NCBI RefSeq assembly: GCF_036320485.1
Contig: NZ_CP132911.1
Span: forward strand, 806,001 to 870,000
Source: Dyella sp. A6
GTDB lineage: Bacteria > Pseudomonadota > Gammaproteobacteria > Xanthomonadales > Rhodanobacteraceae
Direction: 5' to 3'
DNA: 64,000 nt
Shown here: positions 25,266 to 35,339 of the stretch, in pieces
Layout: each line of letters starts with the position of its first letter
How positions within the stretch are numbered: the stretch's first letter is position 1
Position numbers and translations under genes: made by a program
The notes under the pieces: generated by a model
The model's database searches: none
Seen by the model: the letters and a program-made list of their open reading frames with translations, nothing else
What the model was told of the DNA's origin: nothing

Positions 25266-25390
25266 GACGATCCCCGTGGCTCGCCTCCGTTCCGGGCGAG
25301 GCAAAAACGCAAGGAGCTTAACCAATGCCGCGTCACGCGCTCAATAAATTACGCATGCCACGGTCAGCGCAAGGTCAGGGGCCGTGTGGA

Positions 25391-25424
25391 GCACCGGGCC
25401 GCGCACAAACCTGCGGCCCGGTGC
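25391..25424 (-). terminator. Hairpin downstream of dps
   Basis: A perfect 12-bp stem (GCACCGGGCCGC / GCGGCCCGGTGC) around a 10-base loop lies 7 nt past the dps stop codon. No U-run follows, so intrinsic termination is uncertain. Confidence 0.45.
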
Positions 25425-25431
25425 CATCGGC

Positions 25432-25899
25432 TTATTTCAGCAGCGAGCGCAGCATCCAGGCGGTCTTCTCGTGCTCTTTCAGGCGGCCGGTCACCATGTC
25501 GGCGGTGCCCTCGTCGCCGGCCTTGTCGGCGGCCTTGATGACCTCGCGCGCGGTGTGCGCGGCGATCTCGTGGCCCTCGACCAGCTGGCCCACCATGTTC
25601 TTCCAGTCGGGTACGCCCGCCTCCTCCTTGATCGAGGTCAGCTTGCCGAACTGGCTGTAGGAGCCGGGGGCGAACACGTCCAGCGTGCGGATGCGCTCGG
25701 CGACCTCGTCGGCAGCCAGCCACAGTTCGTTGTACTGCGTCTCGAACATGGCATGCAGGCTGTTGAACTGCGGGCCGGTGACGTTCCAGTGGAAGCTGTG
25801 CGTCTTCAGGTACAGCGAATAGGTGTCGGCCAACAGCTTGGACAGGTGCTTGGCGATCTGTTCGCGGTCTTTCTTGGCGATGCCGATGTTCGCGGCCAT
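25432..25899 (-). CDS. dps: Dps-family DNA starvation/ferroxidase protein
   Basis: Ferritin-like protein of 155 residues that forms a dodecamer storing iron and shielding DNA from peroxide. The Dps ferroxidase signature is complete: [17 protein letters not shown], then FETQYNEL and ADEVAERIR (residues about 35-75). The N terminus is short with a Lys/Arg-bearing stretch ([13 protein letters not shown]). The ATG at 25899 is preceded by AAGGAG. It is a single-gene unit, divergent from hrpA; I could not identify an OxyR or Fur site in the 118-bp gap. Confidence 0.92.
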   Translation of the reverse strand: MAANIGIAKKDREQIAKHLSKLLADTYSLYLKTHSFHWNVTGPQFNSLHAMFETQYNELWLAADEVAERIRTLDVFAPGSYSQFGKLTSIKEEAGVPDWKNMVGQLVEGHEIAAHTAREVIKAADKAGDEGTADMVTGRLKEHEKTAWMLRSLLK

Positions 25900-26017
25900 G
25901 TGTGGCTCCTTCAGGGTGTCGACGAGCGGATGGTCACCACAGTATCCCTTTGCGGTGTCGCGGTGAAATGAATACTGCCGATGCGGGCGATAGCCAGCGG
26001 CTATCATATGCAGCTTC

Positions 26018-29000
26018 ATGAACGACGCATCCGCCCCCACGACCCGCCCGCCTTCCGCCCACCCGCCGCGCGTGTCGCGCCAGGCGCTCGACGACGTGTG
26101 CAGCCGCGATTTCGGCCGCCTGCTCGGCCGCTGGCGTGGACTGTCGCGGCGTCCCGACGAGAAGAAGCTGGCGGCGCTGGCCGCCGACATCGAGGCTTCC
26201 GCAGCCCGGCGCCACGCCCGTGCCCAGGCCAAACCGGCGATCCGGCTGGATGAGGCGCTGCCGATCACCGCCCGCGCCGACGACATCGTCAAGCTGATCC
26301 GCGAAAACCAGGTGCTGGTGATCGCCGGCGAGACCGGGTCGGGCAAGACCACCCAGCTGCCCAAGCTGTGCCTGGCCGCCGGCCGGGGCGAGGCCGGGCT
26401 GATCGGCTGCACCCAGCCGCGCCGGCTGGCGGCGCGTTCGGTGGCCCGTCGCGTGGCCGAGGAACTGGGCACCCAGCTCGGCGACCAAGTGGGTTTCCAG
26501 GTGCGCTTCACCGACCAGGTGTCCGAGCGCAGCCTGGTGAAGTTCATGACCGACGGCATCCTGCTCGCCGAGACCCAGGGCGATCCGTGGCTGTCGGCCT
26601 ATGACACCCTGATCATCGACGAGGCGCACGAGCGCAGCCTCAACATCGACTTCCTGCTCGGCTATCTGAAGCGGCTGGCGGTGAAGCGGCCGGACCTGAA
26701 GATCATCGTCACCTCGGCGACCATCGACACCGCACGCTTCGCCGAACATTTCGACGGTGCGCCGGTGATCTCGGTGGAGGGCCGCGCCTATCCGGTGGAG
26801 GTGCGCTGGCGCGCGCTCGACCAGATCGGCGAGGAACGCACGCGTGGCATGAGCCAGGGCAGTGCCGAGCATATCGCCGCGGCGCTGGACGAGATCACCC
26901 GCGAGGACCCGCGCGGCGACGTGCTGGTGTTCCTGCCGGGCGAACGCGAGATCCGCGACGCGCATCTGCTGCTGTCGCGCCGGCAGTACCGCGAGACCGA
27001 GGTGCTGCCGCTGTATGCGCGCCTGTCCGCTGCCGACCAGGACCGGGTGTTCCGGCCCGGTCCGAAGCGGCGCGTGGTGCTGGCCACCAACGTGGCCGAG
27101 ACCTCGCTCACGGTGCCGCGCATCCGCTACGTGATCGACACCGGCACCGCGCGGGTGAAGCGCTACAGCCAGCGCAGCCAGCTCGAGCGCCTGCACGTGG
27201 AGCCGGTCTCGCAGGCGGCAGCCGACCAGCGCAAGGGGCGCTGCGGTCGTGTGGGGCCGGGCGTGTGCTACCGCCTCTACGACGAGGCCGACTTCGCCGC
27301 GCGCAGCGAATTCACCGACCCCGAGCTGCTGCGTTCGTCGCTGGCCAACGTGATCCTGCGCATGCTGGCGCTGAAGCTGGGCGAGGTGGATGACTTTCCG
27401 TTCCTCGACGCGCCCGACCCGCGCGTCGTCGCCGACGGCTATCGACGCCTGGCCGAGATCGGCGCGATCGACGACGAGCGCCGGCTGACCGTCACCGGGC
27501 GCACCCTGGCGAAACTGCCGATCGACGTGCAGCTTGCCCGCATGCTGGTCGAGGCGCAGCAGCGGCACAGCCTGCGCGAAGTGCTGACGATCGTCGCCTT
27601 CCTCAGCATCCAGGATCCGCGCGAACGCCCCGCCGATGCGCGCCAGCAGGCCGATGCCGCCCACGCCGTCTTCGCCGATCCCAAGTCCGACTTTGTCGGT
27701 GTGCTGAACCTGTGGCGCGCGTACGCCGAAGCGCACGAGGAACTGACCCAGTCGAAACTGCGCGACTGGTGCTCGCGGCACTTCCTCAGCTTCATGCGCA
27801 TGCGCGAATGGCGCGAGCTGCACCGGCAATTGCTGCTGGTGGTGCAGGAGCTTGGCTGGTCCCTGGACAGCGCCCGAGCCGACGCACCGGCGACCGCCGT
27901 GGCCCATGCCGGGCGACGCGACGCTCCGGCGGGCCAGGGCAGGGGACGTCGCCGGCGCACCGCGAACGAAACTTCGCGCCAGCAGCCGACCGCGACGGCA
28001 TCGACCCGCGGGGCGAACGGCCGCGCGCAGCAGGCACCTGCCGACGCGGAGCGGGAAGCGTCGCTGCGGTTCGAGGCGGTGCACCGCTGCCTGCTGGCCG
28101 GTCTGCCGACCCAGGTCGGGCGCAAGGACGAGCGCGGCATCTACCAGGGCACGCGCGAGCGCAAGTTCCAGGTATTTCCCGGCTCGGCACTGGCCAAGGT
28201 GGCGCCGAACTGGATCTTCGCCGCGCAGATTCTCGATGTCGGCGGCAAGGTGTGGGGCATGATGTGCGCGCGGGTCGAACCGGGCTGGATCGAGCAGCAG
28301 GCTGCACACCTGCTGCGCACCAGCTGTCGCGACGCGCACTGGTCGAAGAAGCGCGGCTGCGTGGTGGCCTACGAACAGGTCAGCCTGTTCGGATTGACCC
28401 TGGTCGAGCGCCGGGCGGTGACCTTCCAGCAGCAGGACCCCGCGCTGGCACACGAGATATTCCTGCGCGAGGCGCTGGTGCGCGGCGACCTCGATGCACG
28501 CGCCGACTTCGTGCGCGCCAACCGGCGCGTGCTGGAAGATGCCGAGGGCATCGAGGCGAAGCAGCGTCGCGAGGGCCTGATCCGCAACGAAGACGAGCTG
28601 GTCGATTTCTTCCGCGGCAAGCTGCCGGAAGACATCGCCAGCAGCCGCGCGCTGGACGCCTGGTACCCCCACGCGCGGCCGGCCGAACAGGCCGCGCTGC
28701 GCTGGTCGATCGACGACGTGATGGCCGGTGGTGCAGGGCTGGATCCGAAGGCGTTTCCGGCCGCGCTGGAGATCGTGCCGAAAGGCGCCACGGCCCAGCG
28801 CTACCGGCTCGAATACCGTTTCGTGCCCGGCGACGAGGCCGACGGCGTCACCCTGCAGTTGCCGCTGGCCATGCTCAACGCGCTGCCGGCCACGCGTTGC
28901 GAGTGGCTGGTGCCGGGGCTGCTGGCGGACAAGGTGGCCGAACTGATCCGTGGCCTGCCCAAGGCCCTGCGCCGCAACTTCGTGCCCGCGCCCGATTTCG

Positions 29001-30106
29001 CGCGTGCTTTCGTCGAAGCCGAGAGCCCGCGCGAGCAGCCGCTGGTCGCAGCATTGGCCGGGTTCCTGAAGCGCACCACCGGCGTCGATATCGGAGTGAC
29101 CGAATTCGAGGGCAGTGCACTGGCACCGCATTCCCTGATGCGCTTCCGCCTGCATGACGACAGTGGCCGCACGCTTGCCGCCGGGCGCGATCTCGGCGCG
29201 CTGCGTGCGCAGTGGGAAGGGCGTGCGCGCGAGGCGTTTTCGCGCAAGACCGACGTGGAGCTGACCCGCGAGGACGTGACCGCCTGGGATTTCGAGGAGA
29301 TCCCGCGCGAGGTGCGCTCGGCTGGCGGGCTGCTGGCCTTCCCGGCCCTGGTGGATCTGGGTGAGACGGTTGCGCTGCGGGTGTTCGAGCGGCGTGACGA
29401 GGCGGCCGAGGCGCATCTCGCCGGGGTGCTCCGTCTGCTGCGCAACGCACTGGCCAGCGATCTCAAGCAGGCGCGTCGACGTCTGCCGATCGGCAATCCG
29501 CTGGCACTGAAATACGCACCGCTGGGCGGGGTGGACGGGCTGCGCGAGGATCTGGTCGAAGGAGGCCTTGCCGACATGCTGGCGAACCTCGACCTCGATG
29601 TGCGTACAGCCGGTGCGTTCGAGACGCTGCATATCCAGGCCGCGCGCGAGCTGTTCGCCGCGGCGATCGAGCGGCTGAAGCTGGCCGAGCCGGTCATCGA
29701 GGCGCAGGCCGACCTGAAGCCCTGGCTGGAGCCGCCGATGATGGGCTTCGCCCGCGCCAGCTACGACGATCTGCGCGAGCAGTTCGAGGCCTTGCTTGTG
29801 CCCGGCTTCCTGCGCGAGCTGCCGACCACCCGGCTGGCCCACCTGCCGCGCTACCTGAAGGCGATGCGGCTGCGCGCCGAACGCCTGCGCCAGGACCCGG
29901 CCAAGGACCAGCAGCGCATGCTGCAGGTGCTGCCGTACTGGCGCGAATATCTGCGCCATCGCGCGGTGGGTATGGTCCACCTGGACGAACTGCGCTGGCT
30001 GATCGAAGAGTGGCGCGTTTCGTTGTTCGCGCAGGAACTGAAAACGGCCGAGCCGGTTTCGGCCAAGCGGCTGGCCAGGGCACTGGAGGCACTCGGCTCA
30101 GCGTGA
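26018..30106 (+). CDS. hrpA: ATP-dependent RNA helicase HrpA
   Basis: DEAH-box RNA helicase of 1362 residues, the normal length for HrpA. Motifs in order: Walker [14 protein letters not shown] (about 108), [21 protein letters not shown], then motifs in the second RecA domain ([22 protein letters not shown]). A helicase-associated domain and a long C-terminal DUF3418 domain follow, separated by a basic, low-complexity linker (about 615-680, many Arg, Ala and Thr). In E. coli HrpA rescues stalled ribosomes. The last codons overlap convergently with a small membrane-protein gene. Confidence 0.95.
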   Translation: MNDASAPTTRPPSAHPPRVSRQALDDVCSRDFGRLLGRWRGLSRRPDEKKLAALAADIEASAARRHARAQAKPAIRLDEALPITARADDIVKLIRENQVLVIAGETGSGKTTQLPKLCLAAGRGEAGLIGCTQPRRLAARSVARRVAEELGTQLGDQVGFQVRFTDQVSERSLVKFMTDGILLAETQGDPWLSAYDTLIIDEAHERSLNIDFLLGYLKRLAVKRPDLKIIVTSATIDTARFAEHFDGAPVISVEGRAYPVEVRWRALDQIGEERTRGMSQGSAEHIAAALDEITREDPRGDVLVFLPGEREIRDAHLLLSRRQYRETEVLPLYARLSAADQDRVFRPGPKRRVVLATNVAETSLTVPRIRYVIDTGTARVKRYSQRSQLERLHVEPVSQAAADQRKGRCGRVGPGVCYRLYDEADFAARSEFTDPELLRSSLANVILRMLALKLGEVDDFPFLDAPDPRVVADGYRRLAEIGAIDDERRLTVTGRTLAKLPIDVQLARMLVEAQQRHSLREVLTIVAFLSIQDPRERPADARQQADAAHAVFADPKSDFVGVLNLWRAYAEAHEELTQSKLRDWCSRHFLSFMRMREWRELHRQLLLVVQELGWSLDSARADAPATAVAHAGRRDAPAGQGRGRRRRTANETSRQQPTATASTRGANGRAQQAPADAEREASLRFEAVHRCLLAGLPTQVGRKDERGIYQGTRERKFQVFPGSALAKVAPNWIFAAQILDVGGKVWGMMCARVEPGWIEQQAAHLLRTSCRDAHWSKKRGCVVAYEQVSLFGLTLVERRAVTFQQQDPALAHEIFLREALVRGDLDARADFVRANRRVLEDAEGIEAKQRREGLIRNEDELVDFFRGKLPEDIASSRALDAWYPHARPAEQAALRWSIDDVMAGGAGLDPKAFPAALEIVPKGATAQRYRLEYRFVPGDEADGVTLQLPLAMLNALPATRCEWLVPGLLADKVAELIRGLPKALRRNFVPAPDFARAFVEAESPREQPLVAALAGFLKRTTGVDIGVTEFEGSALAPHSLMRFRLHDDSGRTLAAGRDLGALRAQWEGRAREAFSRKTDVELTREDVTAWDFEEIPREVRSAGGLLAFPALVDLGETVALRVFERRDEAAEAHLAGVLRLLRNALASDLKQARRRLPIGNPLALKYAPLGGVDGLREDLVEGGLADMLANLDLDVRTAGAFETLHIQAARELFAAAIERLKLAEPVIEAQADLKPWLEPPMMGFARASYDDLREQFEALLVPGFLRELPTTRLAHLPRYLKAMRLRAERLRQDPAKDQQRMLQVLPYWREYLRHRAVGMVHLDELRWLIEEWRVSLFAQELKTAEPVSAKRLARALEALGSA

Positions 30107-30310
30107 TCGTTGCGCCTGCCGCCGGCGCAGCGCGGCGATACCGCCGGCAAGCGGCAGCAGTCCGGCGATGGCTGCCAACGCCGGATGCGCGTGTGCCAGA
30201 TCGCGCAGCGAGGGCGCGCCGGCGTCGGCCCAGCGGGTGGCCAGCCATGCGCACAGCAGGGTCAGCGCCGCAGTAACGACGGCGACGAGCAGCGGCTTGA
30301 GCAGGCGCAT
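30098..30310 (-). CDS. Small two-helix membrane protein of unknown function
   Basis: 70-residue protein with two hydrophobic stretches (PLLVAVVTAALTLLCAWLA and LAAIAGLLPLAGGIAAL) and a basic tail RRRQAQRSR, so probably a small inner-membrane hairpin. Its stop lies inside the last codons of hrpA on the other strand. Start could be ATG 30310 or ATG 30334 (adding 8 residues); neither has a strong Shine-Dalgarno sequence. I recognise no family. Confidence 0.55.
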   Translation of the reverse strand: MRLLKPLLVAVVTAALTLLCAWLATRWADAGAPSLRDLAHAHPALAAIAGLLPLAGGIAALRRRQAQRSR

Positions 30311-30421
30311 CGGGTAACCGTGCAAAACCCGCATGCTAGCAGCGCCAGTCTGGCCGTGCCGTTCGCGGCAAGGCGACGTCGTCGCGTGGGATACTGATAA
30401 GGAAGCATCAGGGACGTCTGC

Positions 30422-32551
30422 ATGGCCAAGGTTCAATCCCCCGTCGATCTGCCGACATGGCGCGAACGCGTGGCCGCGTCCGCGCCGTCGTTGGCGGACG
30501 CGCTGGCGGCCTGCACGCAGCATGGCATCGACGATGCCTCGTATCGCGACGTGCTGGACCAGCTGGTGATGCTCGGCTGCGATGTGCAGACCCAGGCGTC
30601 GGCACTGTGGTTCGCGCTGGCACAGGCCGATCCCGAGGCATGGACGGCCCGTGTGCAGGCGGTGCCGGAAGACATCCGCCGGCTGGTGGAAGGACAACAG
30701 GCGGCGGAAAAGGTCTGGGCGCTGCATGCACAGCGCGCGGCTGGCGGTGGTTCCGAAGGGCTGCGCCGGCTGCTGCTGGCGATCATCCGCGACCTGCGCG
30801 TGGTGTTCGTGCTGCTGGCGCGTCAGCTCGCACGCATGCGCGGTGCGGCGACCCTGCCCGAAGCCGAGCGGCAGGAACTGGCGCGGCTTACCCGCGACAT
30901 CCATGCGCCGCTGGCCAACCGGCTGGGCATCTGGCAGCTGAAGTGGGAGCTGGAGGATCTGGCCTTCCGTTACCTGCAGCCGGACGTCTACAAGCGCATC
31001 GCCCGGCTGCTGGACGAGCGCCGTGCCGATCGCGAGGGCTTCATCCGCGAGTCGCTGGACGAACTGGGCCGGGCACTGGCTGCAGCCGGCATCAAGGCCG
31101 AGCTGGCCGGCCGGCCCAAGCACATCTATTCCATCTGGAAGAAGATGCAGCGCAAGGACCTGGAGTTCGACGAGCTTTACGACATCCGGGCCGTGCGTGT
31201 GCTGGTGGACAACGTGGCCGACTGCTATGCCGCGCTGGGCGTGGTGCATGCGCTGTGGCCGCATCTGCCGCGCGAGTTCGACGACTACCTGGCTCGGCCC
31301 AAGGGCAACGGTTATCGCTCGCTGCATACCGCGGTGATCGGTCCGCGCGGCAAGACGCTGGAGGTGCAGATCCGCACCCACGAAATGCATCGCGCCAACG
31401 AACTGGGCGTGGCTGCGCACTGGCGCTACAAGGAGGGCGGGGCCGGCGATGCGGAGTTCGAGGCGAAGATCGCCTGGATGCGCAAGTTGCTGGACGGGCG
31501 CGGCGAGGACGAAGGCGCGCTGGCTGCCGATCTCAAGACCGAGCTGCTGGAAGACCGCGTCTATCTGCTCACCCCGAAGGGCGAGGTGTTCGATCTGCCG
31601 CACGGCGCCACCGTGCTGGATTTCGCCTACCACGTGCACACCGAGGTCGGTCATCGCTGCCGTGGCGCCAAGGTCAACGGACGCATCGTGCCGTTGACCT
31701 TCCAGCCGTCCAGCGGTGACCGGGTGGAGATCCTCACCGCCAAGCTGGCCGAGCCCAGCCGCGACTGGCTCTCGCCGCACCACGGCTATCTCGCCACGAA
31801 TCGCGCCAAGGAAAAGGTGCGCACCTGGTTCCGGCGCAGCGCGCTGGAGGCCAACCTGGCCGCGGGGCGGGCCATGTTCGAACGCGAGCTCAAGCGGCTG
31901 GCGCTGCCGGACGCCGACATCGCCAGGCTGCCCGCGCACTTCCACCTGAACACTCATGACGACCTGCTGGTCGCGCTGGCGCTGGGCGAGATCAGCCCGG
32001 GCCAGGTCTCGCGGGTGCTGCAGGAAGCCGCGCAACCGACGCCGGAGGTCACCCAGTCATCGTCGCCGGTCGCCTCGCGGCACAGTGTGCTGGATCACAG
32101 CGCACTCACCATCGAAGGGGTCGGCAACCTGCTCACCACGCTGGCCCGCTGCTGCCAGCCGCTGCCGGGGGATGCTGTGCGCGGGTATGTCACCAAGGGG
32201 CGTGGCGTGTCGGTGCACCGGGCGGACTGCCCCAGTCTCGCGCGGCTGGTCCGGCGCGACCCCGACCGCGTGATCGAGGTGACCTGGGGACGCGCTTCCG
32301 CACAGGCCTACGAGGTGGATGTCGAGCTGCACGGCTACGACCGCAAAGGCCTGCAGAAAGACGTGGCCGGCGTCATCAGCAATGCCAGCGTGAGCATCAT
32401 CGCCTCGTCCAGCCGGCTGTTCACCCGCAGCGGCGAGGTCGAGATGCGCTTCACCCTGAGGGTGCGCGACTTCGAGCAGTTGTCGGCGCTGCTGGACCGG
32501 CTGGCCGCGTTGCCGAACATCGTCGATGCGCGGCGCATCGGCGGCGGCTGA
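30422..32551 (+). CDS. relA: (p)ppGpp synthetase RelA
   Basis: Ribosome-associated enzyme making pppGpp/ppGpp from ATP and GTP/GDP during amino-acid starvation; 709 residues. The N-terminal hydrolase domain is degenerate: no HD metal motif is present, so hydrolysis is unlikely. The synthetase domain has RPKHIYSIWKKMQRK, ELYDIRAVRVLV and KGNGYRSLHT, with the acidic EFDD motif at 285-288 typical of monofunctional RelA rather than the RFKD of bifunctional enzymes. A TGS domain (VYLLTPKGEVFDLP) and a C-terminal zinc-finger/ACT region (RCCQPLPGD, then VDVELHGYDRKGLQ) follow. SpoT must be elsewhere in the genome. Confidence 0.95.
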   Translation: MAKVQSPVDLPTWRERVAASAPSLADALAACTQHGIDDASYRDVLDQLVMLGCDVQTQASALWFALAQADPEAWTARVQAVPEDIRRLVEGQQAAEKVWALHAQRAAGGGSEGLRRLLLAIIRDLRVVFVLLARQLARMRGAATLPEAERQELARLTRDIHAPLANRLGIWQLKWELEDLAFRYLQPDVYKRIARLLDERRADREGFIRESLDELGRALAAAGIKAELAGRPKHIYSIWKKMQRKDLEFDELYDIRAVRVLVDNVADCYAALGVVHALWPHLPREFDDYLARPKGNGYRSLHTAVIGPRGKTLEVQIRTHEMHRANELGVAAHWRYKEGGAGDAEFEAKIAWMRKLLDGRGEDEGALAADLKTELLEDRVYLLTPKGEVFDLPHGATVLDFAYHVHTEVGHRCRGAKVNGRIVPLTFQPSSGDRVEILTAKLAEPSRDWLSPHHGYLATNRAKEKVRTWFRRSALEANLAAGRAMFERELKRLALPDADIARLPAHFHLNTHDDLLVALALGEISPGQVSRVLQEAAQPTPEVTQSSSPVASRHSVLDHSALTIEGVGNLLTTLARCCQPLPGDAVRGYVTKGRGVSVHRADCPSLARLVRRDPDRVIEVTWGRASAQAYEVDVELHGYDRKGLQKDVAGVISNASVSIIASSSRLFTRSGEVEMRFTLRVRDFEQLSALLDRLAALPNIVDARRIGGG

Positions 32552-32676
32552 GCGCCTGGCCGGGGCGGCCCGGGTCCAGGCTTGCCGCCAGTTGAACGCA
32601 ACAATCTCCGGCGCGGGCGAATGCCCTTCGCGATGCTAAGCTCCCGCCTTTAGATCCGGCGGTTTTGCACTCGACC

Positions 32677-34365
32677 ATGAGCGGACATCGCGACCCGCAT
32701 GTACCTGGCCCCCAGGGCCGCACCGAACCGAAACTTGGCGATCTCGGCGAGCTGGATCGACCGCGCCCGAAAGCCGGCGACAACCTGCCGCGGATGTCTG
32801 CCGAGCCACGCCGCCAACGTGCCGCCGAAGCCGCGCCTGCGAAGCATGGCCGTCGCGGCTGGCTGATCCCGCTGTTTGCGCTGGCGCTGATCGTCGGCGG
32901 CATGCTGCTGTGGCTCAACCAGTCCAGCCTGCGCGCACTGATTCCGCGCACCGACTTCGACAGCATTCTGCATCGTGCCCAGGTGGCCCTGCAGGAAGGC
33001 AACCTGGACGGCAACAACGGCACCAGCGCGCGCGAGCTTTTCGAAGCCGCACGCGCGCTGGAACCCGACGACAACCGCGCGCTCAATGGCCTGCAGGAGG
33101 TCGGCAAGGCCGAGATCGCCCGAGCTGACGCCTCGCTTGCCGCCGGGCATGTCAACCAGGCCGAACAGTCGCTGGTCGCCGCGCGCGAACTGCTGGGCGG
33201 CGGTGGCGACGTGGAACGCTTGAGCAAGGCGATCGACAAGGCGCGCAATGCCGATGGGCAGGTCGACACCCTGATCGGCCAGGCCCAGCAGGCATTTGCC
33301 GATGGCCGCCTGGACGGGCCGGGGGGCGCGGGCACGCTGTACCAGCAGGCACTGGCCGCCGATCCGGACAATGCCGTGGCCAAGCACGGTCTCGACCAGG
33401 TCGGCGGTGCGTTTGCGGTGCAGGCCCGTCAGGCGCTGGCGAGTGGCAATCGCAGCGCGGCCGATGCGCTGATCGGCCGACTTGCCGCGCTGCTGCCCAA
33501 TTACGCTGACCTGCCGTCGCTGCGCGCGGCGCAGACCCAGCTGCAGCAGCAGGACGACAGCACCGTGGCCGACGATCTGCAGCAGGGTCAGGATGCCCTG
33601 CGGGCCGGCAACATCAACGGGCCCGGCCAGAATACGGCGCTGGCCTATTTCAAGGCGGCACTGGCGATCGATCCGGACAACGCCCAGGCCAAGGCGGGCC
33701 TGGGGCAGGTGGCGGCCGCGCTGGTGGTGCAGGCCAATGCGGCGATCGATGGTGGCGATAACGCCCAGGCGACACAACTGCTCGACCAGGCCGCGGCGCT
33801 GGCGCCCGAGTCGGCTGACCTGCTGGCGGCGCGCGCACGCCTGCAGACTCCGGTGGGAGCGCAGGGTTTGCCGCTGGTTTCCACCACGGCCGGTGCGACC
33901 AGTCCGCCGGTGGACCTGACCGCGCAGCAGAAGGCCCAGGTGGCCACGCTGGTGAAGCGCGCGAAGCTTGCTGCCGCGCAGGGCGAGATCATGAGCCCGC
34001 CCGGCAACTGCGCCTACGACCTGTACCGGAGTGCGCTGGCCATCAATGGCAATGACCCGTCCGCGCTGGCCGGTTTGCAGGGCTTGCCTGGGCTGGTTTC
34101 GCACCAGTTCGGACAGGCCTTGTCGGCGGGGAACCTCGGGCGCGCCGGCAACCTGCTGGACGCGCTGGGCAACCTGTCGCCGGGCGACGCCAGCCTGGGG
34201 CCGATGCAGCAGCGACTGGCCGGCGCATGGCTGGACCAGGCGCAGCAGCAGCTCGACAGCGGCGACCGTGCCGGCGCCGCGCTGTCGCTGGATCAGGCCC
34301 GCAAGCTCGCACCGAATCATCCGCGCCTGCTCGAACTGACCGAGCGCATGCAGGGCGGCGCATGA
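32677..34365 (+). CDS. Membrane-anchored TPR-like repeat protein
   Basis: 562-residue protein with a basic cytoplasmic N terminus, one membrane helix (WLIPLFALALIVGGMLLWL, about 61-79) and a long probably periplasmic helical-repeat region. Four long repeats begin near residues 95, 200, 300 and 420; each shows a G-N/R-x-[DN]-G-P/N-G turn (GNLDGNNG, GRLDGPGG, GNINGPGQ, GEIMSPPG) followed by a TPR-like helix pair with AL.IDPDNAQAKAGL-type text. The turn is unusual for a TPR. The ATG at 32677 is preferred to a TTG 12 nt upstream. Its stop overlaps the next start (ATGA). Function unknown. Confidence 0.75.
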   Translation: MSGHRDPHVPGPQGRTEPKLGDLGELDRPRPKAGDNLPRMSAEPRRQRAAEAAPAKHGRRGWLIPLFALALIVGGMLLWLNQSSLRALIPRTDFDSILHRAQVALQEGNLDGNNGTSARELFEAARALEPDDNRALNGLQEVGKAEIARADASLAAGHVNQAEQSLVAARELLGGGGDVERLSKAIDKARNADGQVDTLIGQAQQAFADGRLDGPGGAGTLYQQALAADPDNAVAKHGLDQVGGAFAVQARQALASGNRSAADALIGRLAALLPNYADLPSLRAAQTQLQQQDDSTVADDLQQGQDALRAGNINGPGQNTALAYFKAALAIDPDNAQAKAGLGQVAAALVVQANAAIDGGDNAQATQLLDQAAALAPESADLLAARARLQTPVGAQGLPLVSTTAGATSPPVDLTAQQKAQVATLVKRAKLAAAQGEIMSPPGNCAYDLYRSALAINGNDPSALAGLQGLPGLVSHQFGQALSAGNLGRAGNLLDALGNLSPGDASLGPMQQRLAGAWLDQAQQQLDSGDRAGAALSLDQARKLAPNHPRLLELTERMQGGA

Positions 34366-35213
34366 CCGTACTGGTGTTTGGCGGCAGCAGCCAGATCGGT
34401 CATTTTCTGATGCCGCTGCTGTGCGCCCGGGGCGTGCCGGTGGTGGCGCTGAGCCGCCGTCCGCGCACGGTGCGTGCCGGGCTTGCATGGATCGAGGGCA
34501 GCCTGCCCGATACCGTGCCGGTCGTGCGCGACGTATCCGCGGTGATCAGCTTCGGCCCCCTGCTGCCGTTCGCACAGTGGCTGGAGTGGACCGAGTTGCC
34601 GCTGGCGCCCAGGGTGGTGGCGACCAGTTCGATGAGTGCCGAGAGCAAGCGCAACTCCATGGTTGCGGCCGAACGTGATATCTCACGGCTGCTGTGCGAG
34701 GGCGAAGCCGCGCTTGCCGCGGCCTGCGAGCGTCGCGGCAGCGCCTGGACCGTCTTCCGTCCCACCCTTATCTATGGTGCGGGGCTGGACAAGAGCCTGA
34801 CCCCGATCGCCCAGCGTGCGCAGCGCACGCATGTGTTTCCGTTGCCGGCGGGATCGGGATTGCGTCAGCCGGTGCATGCCGCGGACATCGCGCAGGCGGT
34901 GCTGGCGGCACTGGACCAGCCGGCTGCGGCCGGCCGGATCCTGCCGCTTGGCGGCGGCGAACGCCTGACCGCGGCGGAGATGTTCGCCCGGGTCAGGCGC
35001 AGCCTGCCCACGGCGACGCTACCCGTGCCCGTGCCGGGTTGGGCCCTGCGCGGCGCGCGTCATGTGCTGCCACGGCTGGCTGGTCCACTCGACCGATTGC
35101 AGGCTGACCTGGTCGCCGACAACACCGAGCTGACGAAGCTGCTGGGTGTCTCTCCGCGCCCGTTCCGCCCCGATGTCGATTGCTGGCGGCCGCGTGCTGC
35201 GGATGCCTCGTGA
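34362..35213 (+). CDS. Atypical NAD(P)-dependent epimerase/dehydratase (SDR)
   Basis: 283-residue Rossmann-fold protein of the extended short-chain dehydrogenase group. The nucleotide-binding turn is near the start (VFGGSSQIGHFL). The middle segment TSSMSAESKRNS replaces the usual catalytic region, and no YxxxK motif is visible, so it may be catalytically atypical. FRPTLIYGAGLDK and the HAADIAQAVLAAL segment fit NAD-dependent epimerase/dehydratases. It is translationally coupled (ATGA overlap) to the membrane TPR gene upstream. Substrate unknown. Confidence 0.8.
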   Translation: MTVLVFGGSSQIGHFLMPLLCARGVPVVALSRRPRTVRAGLAWIEGSLPDTVPVVRDVSAVISFGPLLPFAQWLEWTELPLAPRVVATSSMSAESKRNSMVAAERDISRLLCEGEAALAAACERRGSAWTVFRPTLIYGAGLDKSLTPIAQRAQRTHVFPLPAGSGLRQPVHAADIAQAVLAALDQPAAAGRILPLGGGERLTAAEMFARVRRSLPTATLPVPVPGWALRGARHVLPRLAGPLDRLQADLVADNTELTKLLGVSPRPFRPDVDCWRPRAADAS

Positions 35214-35339
35214 GCGGACATTGCCCGGATTCGCGCCGTGTTATGACGGTGTTTCGCCCGCTGTGCGCCGCCGTCGTTCATCCGCGCGCGGGGGCGCTCA
35301 CCCTATGATCGGCTCAATGCATCAAGGGGTGATTCCACG

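Noticed and set aside
25266..25325. Hairpin with A-run as a possible terminator between dps and the glucan synthase
   Set aside because: The stem at about 25277-25301 has its U-run on the wrong side for minus-strand transcription; it is not a terminator for dps.
25934..29980. A 1348-codon open frame on the minus strand opposite hrpA
   Set aside because: It is a mirror of hrpA codon bias in GC-rich DNA; its translation is His/Gln/Arg-rich without any domain, while the plus strand encodes a full HrpA.
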